From NCBI GenBank assembly GCA_025526935.1, contig JAHLKD010000002.1, positions 723,001 through 787,000 of the forward strand: a stretch of 64,000 nucleotides of DNA. Reading direction: 5' to 3'. The notes beneath the pieces are model-generated. The model was given only the letters and a program-made list of their open reading frames with translations. It searched no databases and was not told where the DNA came from. The DNA comes from Cladochytrium replicatum (taxonomy: Eukaryota; Chytridiomycota; Chytridiomycetes; Cladochytriales; Cladochytriaceae). Positions 12,201 to 23,004 of this stretch are shown here, piece after piece. A program made the translations under genes and the position numbers. The stretch's first letter is position 1; every line of letters starts with the position of its first letter.

Positions 12201-14040
12201 AAGATCCGATTCGTCATCGCTATTGTCAGTGAAAACGCAGGTCGCACGAGCGGCGAGTTGAGCTTCAGAGAGATCATCCTCATTTTCGTCCGTGAGAGTT
12301 GTTAGCTCGTCCATTTGAGAATCTATTGTAATGTTGGATGATGTCATTGTGTCCGGCAAAATCGAATCCGTGAGGGTTCCGAAATCATGCTTATCACCGT
12401 TCAAAGGGTGGCCGGATCCGCAGAGCGATTCCAGTGCTTCATTGAACTCTTCACGAACAGCATTGGACTCGCGAGGGGTAAAGTATGCGAGCTCAAGTTG
12501 TTCAACTTTGGGGATTCCGAGATTAGCCCAGGCTCTTGTTTCCGCTTTGTGTAGAGAGATCTCTACTTTCATTGATCTGACAGATGTGGTTGTTTCATCG
12601 TTGACTGCGTGCGGAAGCGCGAAAACCACCGAAATTGGGGTTTGCTCGGTGGTGATTGAGACGACGAGCTGAGAAAAAGTTAGATTTAGCAGATCAGTAC
12701 TAAAATCGCCTACCTCACACGGTTTGAGTGTTGTGACAACCTCATCTTGGCGCAAGTTCTTGATGTAGATGCTGATAACCACCGACGTTGCCGTTTGATA
12801 GAAGTCATATCGAGGGACCGGGATTGGTGTGATTGGACTACTGAATAGTTCAGTGAAAGAAGAGGTACGAAGACAATATTTTTTACCGGTTGTGACTCAC
12901 AAGCACATGGTGTGCAGGATCGATGTTTCGATCCGACTCATCGTGCTCAACTCTACCACCGCCGAGTGAGATTTCGAACTCTGACTTTTGCGGCACGGCC
13001 ACCGACTGGTCTAGATCATCCAGTGTAACCTTAACGCCGACATCCGGACCCAATGTCGACTCACTCCAAACAGCGGGCTTTACCTTGTCATCCGCTATCT
13101 CAGTAGCGACGACAGCCTTCTGTGAAGTTGTTTCGCTTGGCAAACTGGCTGTCCGATTTTCAATAGTAGTCTTTGGCGAAGTCACTTTCGCTGGTGGAAG
13201 GGAAGGTTCATGAAGGGCGCTGTTGGTTGCTTTGAAGGATTTGACGGCATGCTCGGAGTTGGCGACTTTCGAAGATTTTGCTTTGATCGCAGGTGAAATT
13301 TTCTCCGTGGAAGATTTGGGACGGAGATCAGGCAAACTGCGAGTCTTCGATGCCGCCAAGAACTGCGACACATAGTCCTCTTGGCGCTTTTCAACGAAGT
13401 CGAGAATCATCGCTGCCGTTGAAGCGTCGATGGCCTTTGAATCCGACAAACTAGATGTTGAAGTCTTCTTCTTCAACTTGGCTTGATCCGAAGTTAACTG
13501 AACTTGCGGGGTGGCTGGATCAGTGTCCTCGCTGTGAACCGTGGAAGATTTCGCCTTCCGCTTCTTCTTCTTTTTGTTTTTCTTGCAAGTAGCTTCAGTT
13601 TGACCCTCAACAGAAGAAATACTGGCGACCGAGTCAGTGGGGGACGGATACGAATCCTTTGCCGGGCTGTTATCCACAGAGGTATCGATAGCCAGTGCGT
13701 CGCTACTGCTCGCTGGGGAGGGCAAACGATGCAAAGCGACGCTCCCGTCGACGAATTTACTCCCAGATGAACTCTCCACGGAAACAGGAGTTCCTAAATC
13801 CTCCTTCGCGACTTTCTTCTTGTTTCTCCTCTTCTTCGCAGAGTGCGACAAGGGTGGCTCAGGTAGAGGAGCAGCTGTAGCTTCACTGGTTGTGCTCACT
13901 GTAGGAGCAGGCTGGAGTTCGGAAGCGATGGCGAAAACCAGTTCATTGGCGAAATGAACCCTCTTTGCTGGTCGGGAGGTCTCGTCCTTTTTCAAAGAAG
14001 CAACCGAAGCCTTCTTGTTGATATTCTTTCGCTTTGCCAT
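9232..14040 (-). CDS. CS-domain ubiquitin carboxyl-terminal hydrolase (USP19-like)
   Basis: Cysteine-protease deubiquitinase in about 14 exons. Exon 1 (14040 to about 12885) encodes a Lys/Ser-rich region with a canonical PP1-docking RVxF motif (KRVHFAN, RVHF about residues 27-30) and basic KKRRNKKK clusters that may be nuclear signals. A CS/p23 fold follows (RYDFYQTATSVVISIYIKN ... LVVSITT ... MKVEISLHKAE). The same open exon runs through an acidic linker into the USP Cys box, GMANIGN-TCFLNC, completed by an intron at 11.6 kb. Later blocks are QQHDAQEFLQFLLD, a zinc ribbon (CEECGK ... CPRCKKH), IHLKRF, and the catalytic His box GHYTALS (intron inside the motif), then WYYFDDEKV. It ends AAYVLFYKPCV. 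All catalytic residues are present. CS plus USP resembles animal USP19, which works with Hsp90; no C-terminal membrane anchor is seen here. Confidence 0.9.
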
Positions 14041-14838
14041 ATGTAAGTCTGGGCATAAGATTCAGCGCACGGCGACCAACAGCTTTAGCAACGCATCCAT
14101 ACAAAACCTGTGCTTAGGGTGTGATTGGGAAGCGCGTTGGGAGGTGGCTTGGAGGGATGAGCTTGAAAACAGGAGGTTCTTCAAGACTTTAAAACATCGT
14201 GATTGCGCCGAAGTGTTGAAGTATCTGGTGATAGACCTTATGATATTTCAATGCTGTGTGATTGGGGGATATGAATGCAAACATTGGTTCAACGAGCGCT
14301 ATGGGATAAACAACAAAACAGCAGCCAAATTCAATCGAAAGGCAATCTTAAATGTATCAGCCCTTTTCAAAAGTGTAGGATAAAGCAACCAATCTTGTCC
14401 AAGTATGAACACTAAACACATCATTAGAGACGCTCAGGCGTTCTTCATCCTATCTCGGCATTAATCCTTACTACAACAGCCATTTTCCAGTTTATATAAC
14501 ATGAGCCAGATTTAAGTCTTCGATGTGTGCAGTTTAGATAGGTAGTGCTCTACCGTTCAGCGAACAGCGAGAAAAAGAGTTCTCTTGCCTACTTACATAC
14601 AGCTCCGTGCTTTTACGGGGTTTTGCAAGCTTTACGATAAGATTTTTAAGGCGTTTTTGCAAGCTTTATGATGAAAGGTCAAGACATTTGTTTTCAGTTA
14701 GTTTATCTTGATTGGAGATGACGTAAACAGTTCCACAATTAGTTTACTGCTGAAGTATAGAATCGAAGAAATTACAAATACAAGCATTTCTTTCGAAACG
14801 GGATGACTTTACCAGTACAATGAATAATGAGACCAAGA
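14041..14838. other. intergenic with short direct repeat
   Basis: About 800 bp between two minus-strand genes, containing the deubiquitinase promoter and probably the 3' end of the SPRY transcript. A diverged direct repeat of about 18 bp (TTTTGCAAGCTTTA followed by CGAT or TGAT) occurs near 14621 and 14655. No gene or RNA was recognised. Confidence 0.4.
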
Positions 14839-15981
14839 TTAATACAAACCCAATGACGGAACCAAAAAGTTCATGCCATCGAGGGATCCGGAGGATTTTG
14901 CGATCGCATACAAGAAAGGAGATTGACCGAAGTTAAGCGACAGCATGGCAGGCCCATCAGCAGCTACAGCCGCATGATATGGGTGCTTCACGCGCTCCTC
15001 AATCGTCATTGCTTCCCCAATAAGCATCCCATTCAGCGTAAAGAACACCGCGCCGGTCTCGAAGACGTATCCTACGCCCACAACGCTCCCCTTTGTGTAT
15101 GGTGACCCAAATGTTCGTCCACCATACGAGTCGTTCACGAAACAGTCCCATCGTCCGAATGATACCAGCTGAAAACTTTTGGTGTCCGATGACGCGAAAA
15201 GGTAGGTAAGGACAAGGTGCCAGACCCACGGAGATGATTGTGGTTTGAGGAGCATAAGACAGTTCTTCGACGGTGACCTCAAAATAGTAGAACTCGCGCT
15301 TCATCCCCAAACCGTTTGGGTCGAGACCTAGAGGAAGATCGCTGAGAATTGAGTAGTGCTTCCCGGTTTCTGAAGGGTGAAATTTGAGGGCGATCGTTAT
15401 GTCGCTGTAGCCTAGAGCTGTAGGCTTCAGACTTCTTGTTGCCATTCCTTCGTAAATGGCCCTCCACGTCGGCGGGGTTCGACGACTTAAAGACCCATGA
15501 AGCAATTCCGCGTTCACGGATCAGCTGAAGCTCTCTCCTACTCGGCAGTGCCTGTGTCGGTGGAGCGTTGTGAGGACTAGTGATGATGATCACCGATGTC
15601 GCGATGGTGAAATGATACTTACGTTAACGCCCTGTGAAGTTACTAGCGGTCAGTGGCGCTGATATTGTTGTGCCTGACATCGCATACCAGAGAGAAACGA
15701 CCGTTGCTGCTTCCACTCCTACCATTGCTGCTACTTTCACCATTGCTACCGCTACTCACACCTTTGCCCCCACTGCTCCCACCGTTACCCCCCTTTCCTC
15801 CACCACCTCCACTGTTCCCCCACCTATCCAAGACCAATTTGAGCACAGATGATGCTGATTGTTCAGTATAATACGCACCAATCGATTCGACAAGAGGGAT
15901 GGAGGGCAGTAAGAGCATCGCAGCAAACGCCAGTGATCGCAACGACAAACGTGGAAGTGACGACTTTCTTCTCGAAGGCAT
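14839..15981 (-). CDS. Ssh4/Ear1-like SPRY-domain membrane protein, frame interrupted twice
   Basis: Fungal Ssh4/Ear1 proteins are membrane-bound adaptors that recruit the Rsp5 ubiquitin ligase to cargo. An N-terminal hydrophobic segment (LAFAAMLLLPSIPLVES) is followed by a Gly/Ser-rich run encoded by simple sequence. The family block LPSRRELQLIRERGIASW leads into the SPRY core: YSILSDLPLGLD, FYYFEVTVEEL, TIISVGLAPCPYLPFR, TKGSVVGVGYVFETGAVFF and LNFGQSPFLYAI. Joining IASWVFKS to LKPTALGY needs an intron with a weak GTCGTC donor, and a 9-nt microexon (15623-15631) is possible upstream. Between FSAG and FVNDSYGG the conserved YHSDDG is present, but in a different frame from both flanks: one base appears missing in the GG at 15165-15166 and one in the A run at 15140-15142. 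This is either homopolymer sequencing error or early decay. The start is the Met just before the hydrophobic segment; an upstream Met at 16020 is possible. No PPxY motif was noticed. Confidence 0.7.
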
Positions 15982-16098
15982 TTTGGTTACGGATAACATG
16001 CAAACGTTGATTGATTTCAACTAGCTTTTTAAGAGAACTCACAATTATTAGAATTATTAGGTGGAAATATCCACAAATTTTCATCATGTGGCACTCAT

Positions 16099-16982
16099 AT
16101 GCTCCATCATCCCAAAGTCGCTGTGCTGGTGCTGGGTGTCGGCCCAACTGGCCGCCACATCCTCAATCTTTGCGCATCACGCTCGATCACCACCGCCGGG
16201 ACCACTCGTGACGGTAAAGTCCCCTGTCCGACTGCCCAGTCCCGAAAACTAATTTCTCCGCGCCAGGTTGCAACAACACCATCCCTTTCACCTTCGACCC
16301 GTCCTCAACCGACCCAGCCCCTTACCAAGCCCTCCCAACCGCCCAAACCATCGTCATCACCTTCCCCTTCACCGCTCCAGAAAGCCCAAAAACACTCCTT
16401 TCACTTTACGAGTCCAGCCACCCCTCCGCTAAACCGCACTACATCCTCCTCGGCTCGACCTCAGCGTTCCCGGCGTCGCTCTCGGGCTGGACCACCAGAA
16501 ATTCGCCTCTGGACCCATCCATCCCGCGCGTTATTGCCGAATCCGCGCTGTTAGACCTCCACTGCCCGCCAACACGCACAACCACGGTTCTCCACCTCGC
16601 AGGGCTCTGCGAGCGCACGGGGTCTCGAAAAGTGTCAAACTGGATCCCGCGTGCCGTTCCGAATGCTGAGGCCCTGAAGAAGCGAACGGTGCTTCATCTG
16701 ATTGCGATGGAGGACGTCGCGAGGGTTTGCATTGGTTTGAAGGACGGAATGAGGGGGCAGAGGTGGATCGTGACGGATATGTGCGTGCACGATTACTGGG
16801 AGGTGGTGTGGGCGGTTGGGAGCGAGGAGGCGAAGGGGTGGGTGAGGGAGGAGTTGGAGAGGGAGATGTCGGTTGTGAGGGCTTTGCCGCGAGGATTTGT
16901 GACTGAGGGGAAGGAACGGATGCTGGATTCTAGGGAGTTGTGGAAGGAGCTTGGTATATCCCCGGGTTGGTCCCTTTACTAG
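16099..16982 (+). CDS. NAD(P)-binding Rossmann-fold protein, YeeZ/epimerase-like
   Basis: Two exons (16099-16213, 16267-16982), with a 53-nt intron in the sense strand GTAAAG...CCAG, give about 276 residues. The N-terminal dinucleotide-binding strand reads VLVLGVGPTGRHIL, a Gly-x-Gly-x-x-Gly-type loop. Then come TIVITFPFTAP, ILLGSTSAFP (the Ser-rich catalytic-strand position of extended SDRs) and VLHLAGLCERTGS. IPRAVPNAEALKKRTVLHLIAMEDVARVCIGL matches the substrate-binding half of YeeZ-like NAD-dependent epimerase/dehydratases. The classical YxxxK is not obvious, so the reaction is unknown. The gene is divergent from the SPRY gene, with 117 bp between starts. Its GC-rich third-position bias is stronger than in neighbouring genes. 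Confidence 0.8.
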
Positions 16983-17349
16983 ATTCCGGGTTTTAATTGA
17001 GACTTGATCGATGATAATGTATTGCTGTAGTACGCAGTCTGAATAGCGAGCGCATGTGCATCCATAGATAAGTGTAGAAATCGAAAACGACGAATCGTAT
17101 GCAATAATACATGGTGGTCGAAGTTGCGAAAGCCAGCAGAAGGATTTTGCAGGAAGCATATCGAACCATTAACAATAATCATCGTCGTCGTCATATTCGA
17201 ACAGACTTGAGGTCAACTCGTCTGGGATCAGAGCAACGAGATTCAAAAAATTGAGGTTCACCGGGCTACGGTTCAGGTTGCGTCGATTTCAATAACCAAC
17301 AAAGGGCACACCGAAAGTCAACCCTCGCACAAACCTAACCGTCACACCG

Positions 17350-17803
17350 TCACCGTCTGAGAATAGAAATCAGTCTAAAGATGAGAATTAACAGCAGGAT
17401 GGTGTCGAGAATAGCCGTCGAATTAGACGACGCCGAGCAGCCCGACACCGCCTGCAAGATCAGAGAGACATGGCCAACTGCCGAGACGACCACGTCGACA
17501 ATGGTCCACGCCGGTCGAGTGGCTCACGAGGATGAAAAACGACACGGTCTCGATGCTGAAAGTGTCAGTCATATCATGGACATTAATGGGATCGGTGGCG
17601 GGTCGTTCTACTTCACCATCCAGGGATACAGGTTTGGTGTTGAGAAAGAAAGATTGGGTCATTTTACCGTTACAGATAGTACGAATACATTGCAGAGATA
17701 TCCGCCGGCAATTATTATTAATTGTTGCAGCAATCGTGGTTTTCACGGCAGCCGCTGGCGGGTCGATGCGCTCATAGTGTCGCGAGGGCCCGGCTTTCTG
17801 TGA
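17350..17803 (-). CDS. possible small single-pass membrane protein, incomplete model
   Basis: Not recognised. A minus-strand exon ending at 17528 (reading ...DPINVHDMTDTFSIETVSFFIL) can be joined by a 76-nt GT-AG intron to a last exon at 17451-17350 that encodes AVSGCSASSNSTAILDTI and a hydrophobic run (LLLILIFRLISILRR, then stop). This gives a plausible C-terminal membrane anchor with a basic end. The 5' end is unresolved, and the plus strand is also open across 17381-17803. An intron-containing gene is favoured only because splicing completes a clean hydrophobic segment. Confidence 0.3.
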
Positions 17804-18310
17804 GAGGATATCAAGAAGCTGTCAAAGTTCAAGTTTGACCAGTTGAAGAAAATAGCTACGAGCGTATCCCGTTCCAGATGGGAGATGTGCATCGCATCGA
17901 AGAGCTGTTTTATTATATGGAATGGAGAAAAACTTGCTAGAGTGCTTCAGGTGAACCGTAAGTTCAGCGCACAACAGGAAACTTGAACAAAGTTCATCTG
18001 GAAAGTCGATAGTAAAGTGAACAAATTTTTAGTGCTGTTGCAAAGGACGGTAATATTGGTGCCATGCAATTTGGTTGGGATTACTTTTGGAGCTCTCTTT
18101 TTTTCGTTTTTTCGGGGATACAATGGGCAATACAACAGTAGGCGGCCGCGTTGGATCTCCTCCTTTTGGAACTGGTGATCGCAGCAATCAGGCCTTGACC
18201 AAGCGTTGTCCCGATGATTGTTGATCGTTACAAATAAACCTAAAATAGCAAAATACCAAGAAAAACTAACAATCCCTTCTTCTGGACCACCAACCACTTA
18301 TCCTTCGACG
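17804..18310. other. intergenic, nothing recognised
   Basis: About 500 bp with no supported gene. The right end should contain the promoter of the sensor gene that starts at 18311. Confidence 0.35.
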
Positions 18311-18934
18311 ATGCCGGAACAAGGACCGTCTCTGACCGATGTTGAAAGCACGCCGATCAAGATTCCCCCAACCCCACTCCACACCTTGCTTTTCCACTGG
18401 CGACTGGGCACGAGCATCCTGATCCTGATCACCTGCTCCTCCGTTCTCGTTGGATTCCTCACTTGGTACTTCACCCACACCGCCGCCCAAGCGACCGCAT
18501 ACGCCCTCGCCATCTACTCGCAGTCCCAAATCAACCTTGCCCTAGTAGAGCTGCTAGACGCCCGCGCACGCGTTGCCAAAAACGTCGCCTTCCAGCTCCG
18601 CGACATGGTGCTCCGGGGGATATTTGTGTACGACAACCCGCCGAGTGCCTACCAGGTCCTTGCAAGCTTGGTTAGAAATAATGCGAATTTTATGAGCGGT
18701 GTGTATGTGACGACTGCGGACGGGCGGATCATGATTGCGGAACTTTCGGACGGAAGCGCAGAGGTGGAGGAGAATAGCGAGAGGGATGTGACGATGATCC
18801 ATGCAGATAATCAGACTTTCTTGTCGTTTTATAATCTTGGGTCGGACGGGAGCCCGGCGGAGTTGTTGAATACCGTGCCCCGTGCGCACGTGTGTCTGCA
18901 CCCGACTCTGGATCCTCCCCAATCCAATGAATGA
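18311..18934 (+). CDS. orphan N-terminal sensor module resembling fungal class III cyclase receptors (truncated)
   Basis: A single open frame of 207 residues, starting MPEQGPSLTD. A Pro-rich cytoplasmic tail is followed by one membrane span (TSILILITCSSVLVGFLTWYF), then a long helix beginning HTAAQATAYALAIYSQSQIN and a Cache-like extracellular domain (FMSGVYVTTADGRIMIAEL, MIHADNQTFLSFYNLGSDG). In chytrids this arrangement precedes a second span and an adenylate/guanylate cyclase domain; that comparison is from memory. Here the frame stops at 18934 inside the extracellular part, and only 113 bp remain before the next gene, so no second span or catalytic domain can fit. It may be a truncated duplicate (possibly a pseudogene), or a short receptor or decoy. 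The start is the Met preceding the Pro-rich tail; an in-frame Met exists at 18218. Confidence 0.55.
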   Translation: MPEQGPSLTDVESTPIKIPPTPLHTLLFHWRLGTSILILITCSSVLVGFLTWYFTHTAAQATAYALAIYSQSQINLALVELLDARARVAKNVAFQLRDMVLRGIFVYDNPPSAYQVLASLVRNNANFMSGVYVTTADGRIMIAELSDGSAEVEENSERDVTMIHADNQTFLSFYNLGSDGSPAELLNTVPRAHVCLHPTLDPPQSNE

Positions 18935-19047
18935 TACTTATGTAATTCCATGTCGCTCACGCCGTACACTGCACTGCCACGCTAGTCTGCCCCTCCCAGC
19001 GCCATTGCTTGCCCCGCCTAGCACGACCAAACACCCCTCCCCCCCCA

Positions 19048-20995
19048 ATGGCTGACACCGACAACCACAACTACCTCGTCCTCAAGCAGAAGCTGCTGAC
19101 TCTCAACTCGGAGAACGCTCGCATCACTGCCGACCTGAAGGCTGCTACCACAAAAATGCTTGCTCTCAAGCGGGAGAAGGAGTATGTTATATCTCTTAGA
19201 ATTTCGCATGTTGCTCACTTGATATTGCTAGTCTGCTGCTGGACCGCATTTGTCGCTACGACCCAAACTACTCTTCAGATCGTGACTCGCTCTCGCTCTC
19301 CGAGCCCGAATCTATCGAAGACGATGACTCAAGTGGTATTTCCTCATCTGGGACTGCTTGAATCTTGCTTTCTCACCAAGTGGTTCCCGCAGATGTAGAT
19401 CTGGACCCCAAAGCTGTGCTTGCTCGTCCACGGCCTCCCGCCATTCGTCTCCACCATCCTTCTGCAAACAGTGGCCGTGAGCATCACTTCCCACCACCAG
19501 CACATAGTCGTCACTCAGTCTCGGACAATGGAATTGTGAACAACCACTATCAACACCACCCTCACTACCACCCCCAACATATCCATCTTCACCACGGCCC
19601 CTACCCGACGCCGGTCCATCCCCAGTACTCACAAAACACACAGTACCCCATCCCGAACCAGCACAACATCAACCCCCAGTTCCTCAACCACAATCAGTAC
19701 CTCCATTCCTCCTCCCCCGTCCTAAGTCAACGCCGTCCCTCTCCTCCTCCGTCAAACGGACCCAATCCCGTCTCGATCCAGCCAGCAATCGCACCCCATC
19801 CTCACCCTCACCACTCCAACACACCTCCTGTGATCGACTCCCGTGCTGCCCACCAGCAGAAACCGCCTGAAGCCCGTCCCTCCATTGTCAATAGGCAGAC
19901 AGACTCCCGCCCTCCAAATCTCACTTCCGAACCCCAACACCGCTCCTCCTCAACCTCCCCACACCCACCCGCGTCGTCAACACCCACAGCAACCCCAGCA
20001 CAAGAAGACTCAAAGAAGTCTGGCAAAAAGTCCCGTCGCAACCCGCAGGTTGTCCAGACTAAACCAAAGCGTGCGCAACAAGTTCCCTACGATCCGGTTA
20101 CTGGCGCTGTTGTCCTCCCACTCCAGATCGGTGTCACAACGCTAATCGCTCTCGGGACGGTCGTGTATGACCGGGACTCGTTCCATACCGAACGTTATAT
20201 CTTCCCAGTAGGATATACGGCCATCAGAAAGTACAACAGCATGATTGATCCGGGAAAAATGGTTAAATATACGTGCACGATCTTGGACGCTGGGGACGGG
20301 CCAAGGTTCCAAATAACGCCGGATGACGCTCCAGATAAGCCAATTGTCGCGTCGTCGGCGACCGGCGCATGGACCGTCGTCATCAAAGGTGAGAATTTTG
20401 AACATTGATTCCATAGAGATTAGTCGATTGATGATTTTCCTTCATTTTTCTGATCCGACTAGCTGCCAACACGGTGCGGAACCGGGACCACAGCAATAGC
20501 GCATCTGGTCCGGACTATTTTGGCTTTGCAGCACCCACAATCTCGATGCTGATCCAGAATCTGCCCAACGCCGAAAAATGCCGTAACTACGTCCGACAAA
20601 CCGTATGTCCCCCCAAAATAGGATATAACCGAGATTAACAACATCTCTATACTTGCTAGTTTGAGATCATTGTAGGACGTGGGTCAAAGAAAGTTGGTCC
20701 ACCGACTGGAGGCTCTGACGACGAGGGGGCAGCTGTGACACCTACGGGATCTCGCAAGCGGAAGGGAGCAGCAGCGGAGGGCAGCGGGAAGAAGAAGAAA
20801 AAGGTCAGCAATGGTGGGACGGAAGCGGAAGCTGAAGCTGCGAGTGCCCTCCTTGCTGTTGCGAAGGGCCAACAGCAGCACGTTGGAGGTGGTGGTTCTG
20901 CGGCTATGAGGGTAGGAGGTTTGTTGGATGGGGAAGACGGTGGGGAAGATGACGCAGATGAGATGGGCGACTTTAGCGAGGATGAGTCTGAGTGA
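19048..20995 (+). CDS. TBRG1: FYRN/FYRC-domain nuclear protein, TBRG1-like
   Basis: Five exons. The first encodes a coiled coil (YLVLKQKLLTLNSENARITA ... KREKD) like that of TBRG1, completed by an intron at about 19185-19230 (RICRYDPNYSSD). A His/Pro-rich disordered region follows. The FYRN domain is clear: LQIGVTTLIALGTVVYDRD, YIFPVGYTAIRKYNS, YTCTILDAGDGPRFQITPDD. The FYRC domain follows an intron near 20400: SGPDYFGFAAPTISMLIQNL, then NAEKCRNY and an intron before FEIIVGRG. The C-terminus has a basic SRKRKGAAAEGSGKKKKK nuclear signal and an acidic end. FYR domains occur in chromatin proteins such as MLL/Set1 relatives and TBRG1. There is no SET or PHD domain here, which favours the TBRG1 type. 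Confidence 0.85.
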
Positions 20996-21124
20996 ATTTG
21001 CGTGGAGAGATATGCATTTCGTTTGTGGAGTGTTTTTTTTTGGGGTTTGGTTCACAACAAATTTTCTTGAGGCGCGACGACCCACAGATCATAAATATCG
21101 GAGTGAATCATGAAGCAACCCAAA

Positions 21125-22615
21125 ATGTCTGACTCCAGCACTGACATCGTGGTCCTCGGAGCAGGCGTTATTGGCCTCACTGCCGCCATCGCCATCCAAG
21201 CAACCGCACGCTACCGCACCACGCTCATCGCTGCCGCCACCCCAACGTCCACCGCCGACAACTCCCCGCCGTCGCACCACTACACCTCCCCGTACGCAGG
21301 CGCGCACTGGCGCAGCCTCGCACTCGAGGAGCTTGAACGAGAGCTCGAAGCCCTCACGCTCTCCAAGCTCCTCGAGCTCGCGAGAACGAGCCCCGACGCC
21401 GGAATCTACGTTTGCGAAGGGCGGGAGTATTTCGAGAAGCATGTGGAGGATCCGTGGTACGTTGCCCGCGGGGTTGTCGGGGGATACAGGGAGTACGGGT
21501 CGAGCGAGTTGGCCGAGGGTTGCGGATTCGGGTTTCGATACGAGACCGGTGAGTTATTTTTTGTCTCGATGGTTGTTGCCACGGCGGCCAAAAAAAACTG
21601 ATGTTCTTAAAAGTATGCATAAATGTGCCAAAGCACCTTGCGTGGCTCGAGGGCGAGTTTGTCAGACTCGGCGGGCGGATCGTTCAGCGATACGTGAAGG
21701 ATGTGCGCGAGCTTGGCGAGCTTGATATCGGTGAGGTCCGTGTCTCGCCCGCGTGCGTCGTCAACTGCACTGGTTTAGGTAATAACCAGCAACACATCCA
21801 AACAGCGTCTCTCTTTCCCACGTCTGACATTTTTCCTGGGAAGGATCACGGACACTTGGAGGAGTTGAAGATGACAAAGTCTACCCCACCCGCGGACAAA
21901 CGGTCCTGGTCGAAGCTCCTCCGGACCTCAAGTTCACCGGCACCGTGTTCCCAATGGGCGAAGAACCGCGTGAGTATAAACGCACAAAATCAAAGAAACG
22001 CAACTCTCACAGAGCTTTCAATTCCTTGACAGATTTCACGTACGTAATTCCGAGGTTCGACGGCACCGTCGTCCTAGGCGGAACCTACCAAGCCCACAAC
22101 TCGTAACCGTTTCTGCACATTCTCTCCCGTCCGTTCATAGTCTCATGCTTTCATTTTGTTTGTGCGCTTTCTAGGTCGACAGAGCCGGACCGCGCAACGA
22201 CGGTCTCGATCCTCACGCGATGCGCTTCTATGATTCCCGAGCTCCGCTCGCTTCGGGACGCGTATGAAAGGGGCGAAACGAGCGCAAATGGGTTTCTGAT
22301 TTTGAAGGAGAAGGTCGGGCTGAGGCCGACGAGGGTGGGTGGGGCGAGGATAGTGGCCGAGAAGATGGGTGAGTTTTCAAGAGCGATAAACTCAATATGA
22401 TTGTGCTGATGAACGTACTTTTGTGATAGATGCTGGTGATGGGAAGAGCGTAAAGGTCGTGCACGCTTACGGTGAGTTTTGTTTGCAGACAAGCGGGCGT
22501 GAGATTGTTGATTGTGTTGTTTGCGGTTTTCTTAGGGCATGGAGGGTATGGATACCAGTCTGGATTCGCTACGGGGGAGAGGGTGGTTGCGCTGGTGGAT
22601 AGTTTGGTTCAGTGA
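21125..22615 (+). CDS. DAO1: D-amino-acid oxidase (FAD-dependent)
   Basis: Flavoenzyme oxidatively deaminating D-amino acids to 2-oxo acids, ammonia and hydrogen peroxide. Seven exons. The FAD Rossmann motif is IVVLGAGVIGLTAAIAI. SPYAGAHWRS follows, then VCINVPKHLAWLEGEFVRLG after the first intron, and CVVNCTGLG, then VEDDKVYPTRGQTVLVEAP. TYVIPRFDGTVVLGGTYQ and the family signature VGLRPTRVGGARI (substrate-carboxylate Arg) come next, and HAYGHGGYGYQSGFATG ends the FAD site. Introns interrupt NCTGLG, the VIPR block and HAYG-HGGYG. The protein ends ...VDSLVQ, so the C-terminal tripeptide peroxisomal signal (SKL type) usual for this enzyme is missing. A second in-frame Met lies at 21110. D-aspartate oxidase is the alternative identity. 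Confidence 0.93.
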
Positions 22616-23004
22616 AGGCGATCGCCGCAAACGAGGTTGTCGGTTTTGAGTCGAGTCGATGTTTCAAGTGTGATGCACGATGCTTCATTTTGCAGAACTT
22701 GGAGATGGTTCCCATCCTTTTGGTTTGTTTGCGCTGAGTTCGGTATCTGGCAGGACGATGGGATCTGTTTTCGCACGCTTGACTGATGTTGGTACCGCTT
22801 GCATACAAGATTCGGAACTGTTATTATTCAACATCGAAATCAGTTACATCATTGAAGGAAGTAAGGTAATACGATTCCTGCTGCACCACCATTTTGCTCT
22901 CTGATCGTGACCGCATATACCTTTCTGCATTGAAAGGAGCGGTAGTACTATAAATGTGATAGAAACTATTTATGTTCTTAGGATTTTGCGATTGCAATCC
23001 ACAT
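22616..23004. other. convergent intergenic region
   Basis: This 389-bp gap between the 3' ends of the oxidase (+) and topoisomerase II (-) must hold both transcript ends. Nothing else was recognised. Confidence 0.4.

Noticed and set aside
14015-14383. 122-codon plus frame upstream of the deubiquitinase
   Set aside because: It starts inside the first exon of the minus-strand gene and continues through promoter sequence; no domain and no splice signals.
17947-18297. 116-codon minus frame upstream of the sensor gene
   Set aside because: It covers promoter sequence, has no domain and no convincing splice sites; chance is likely.
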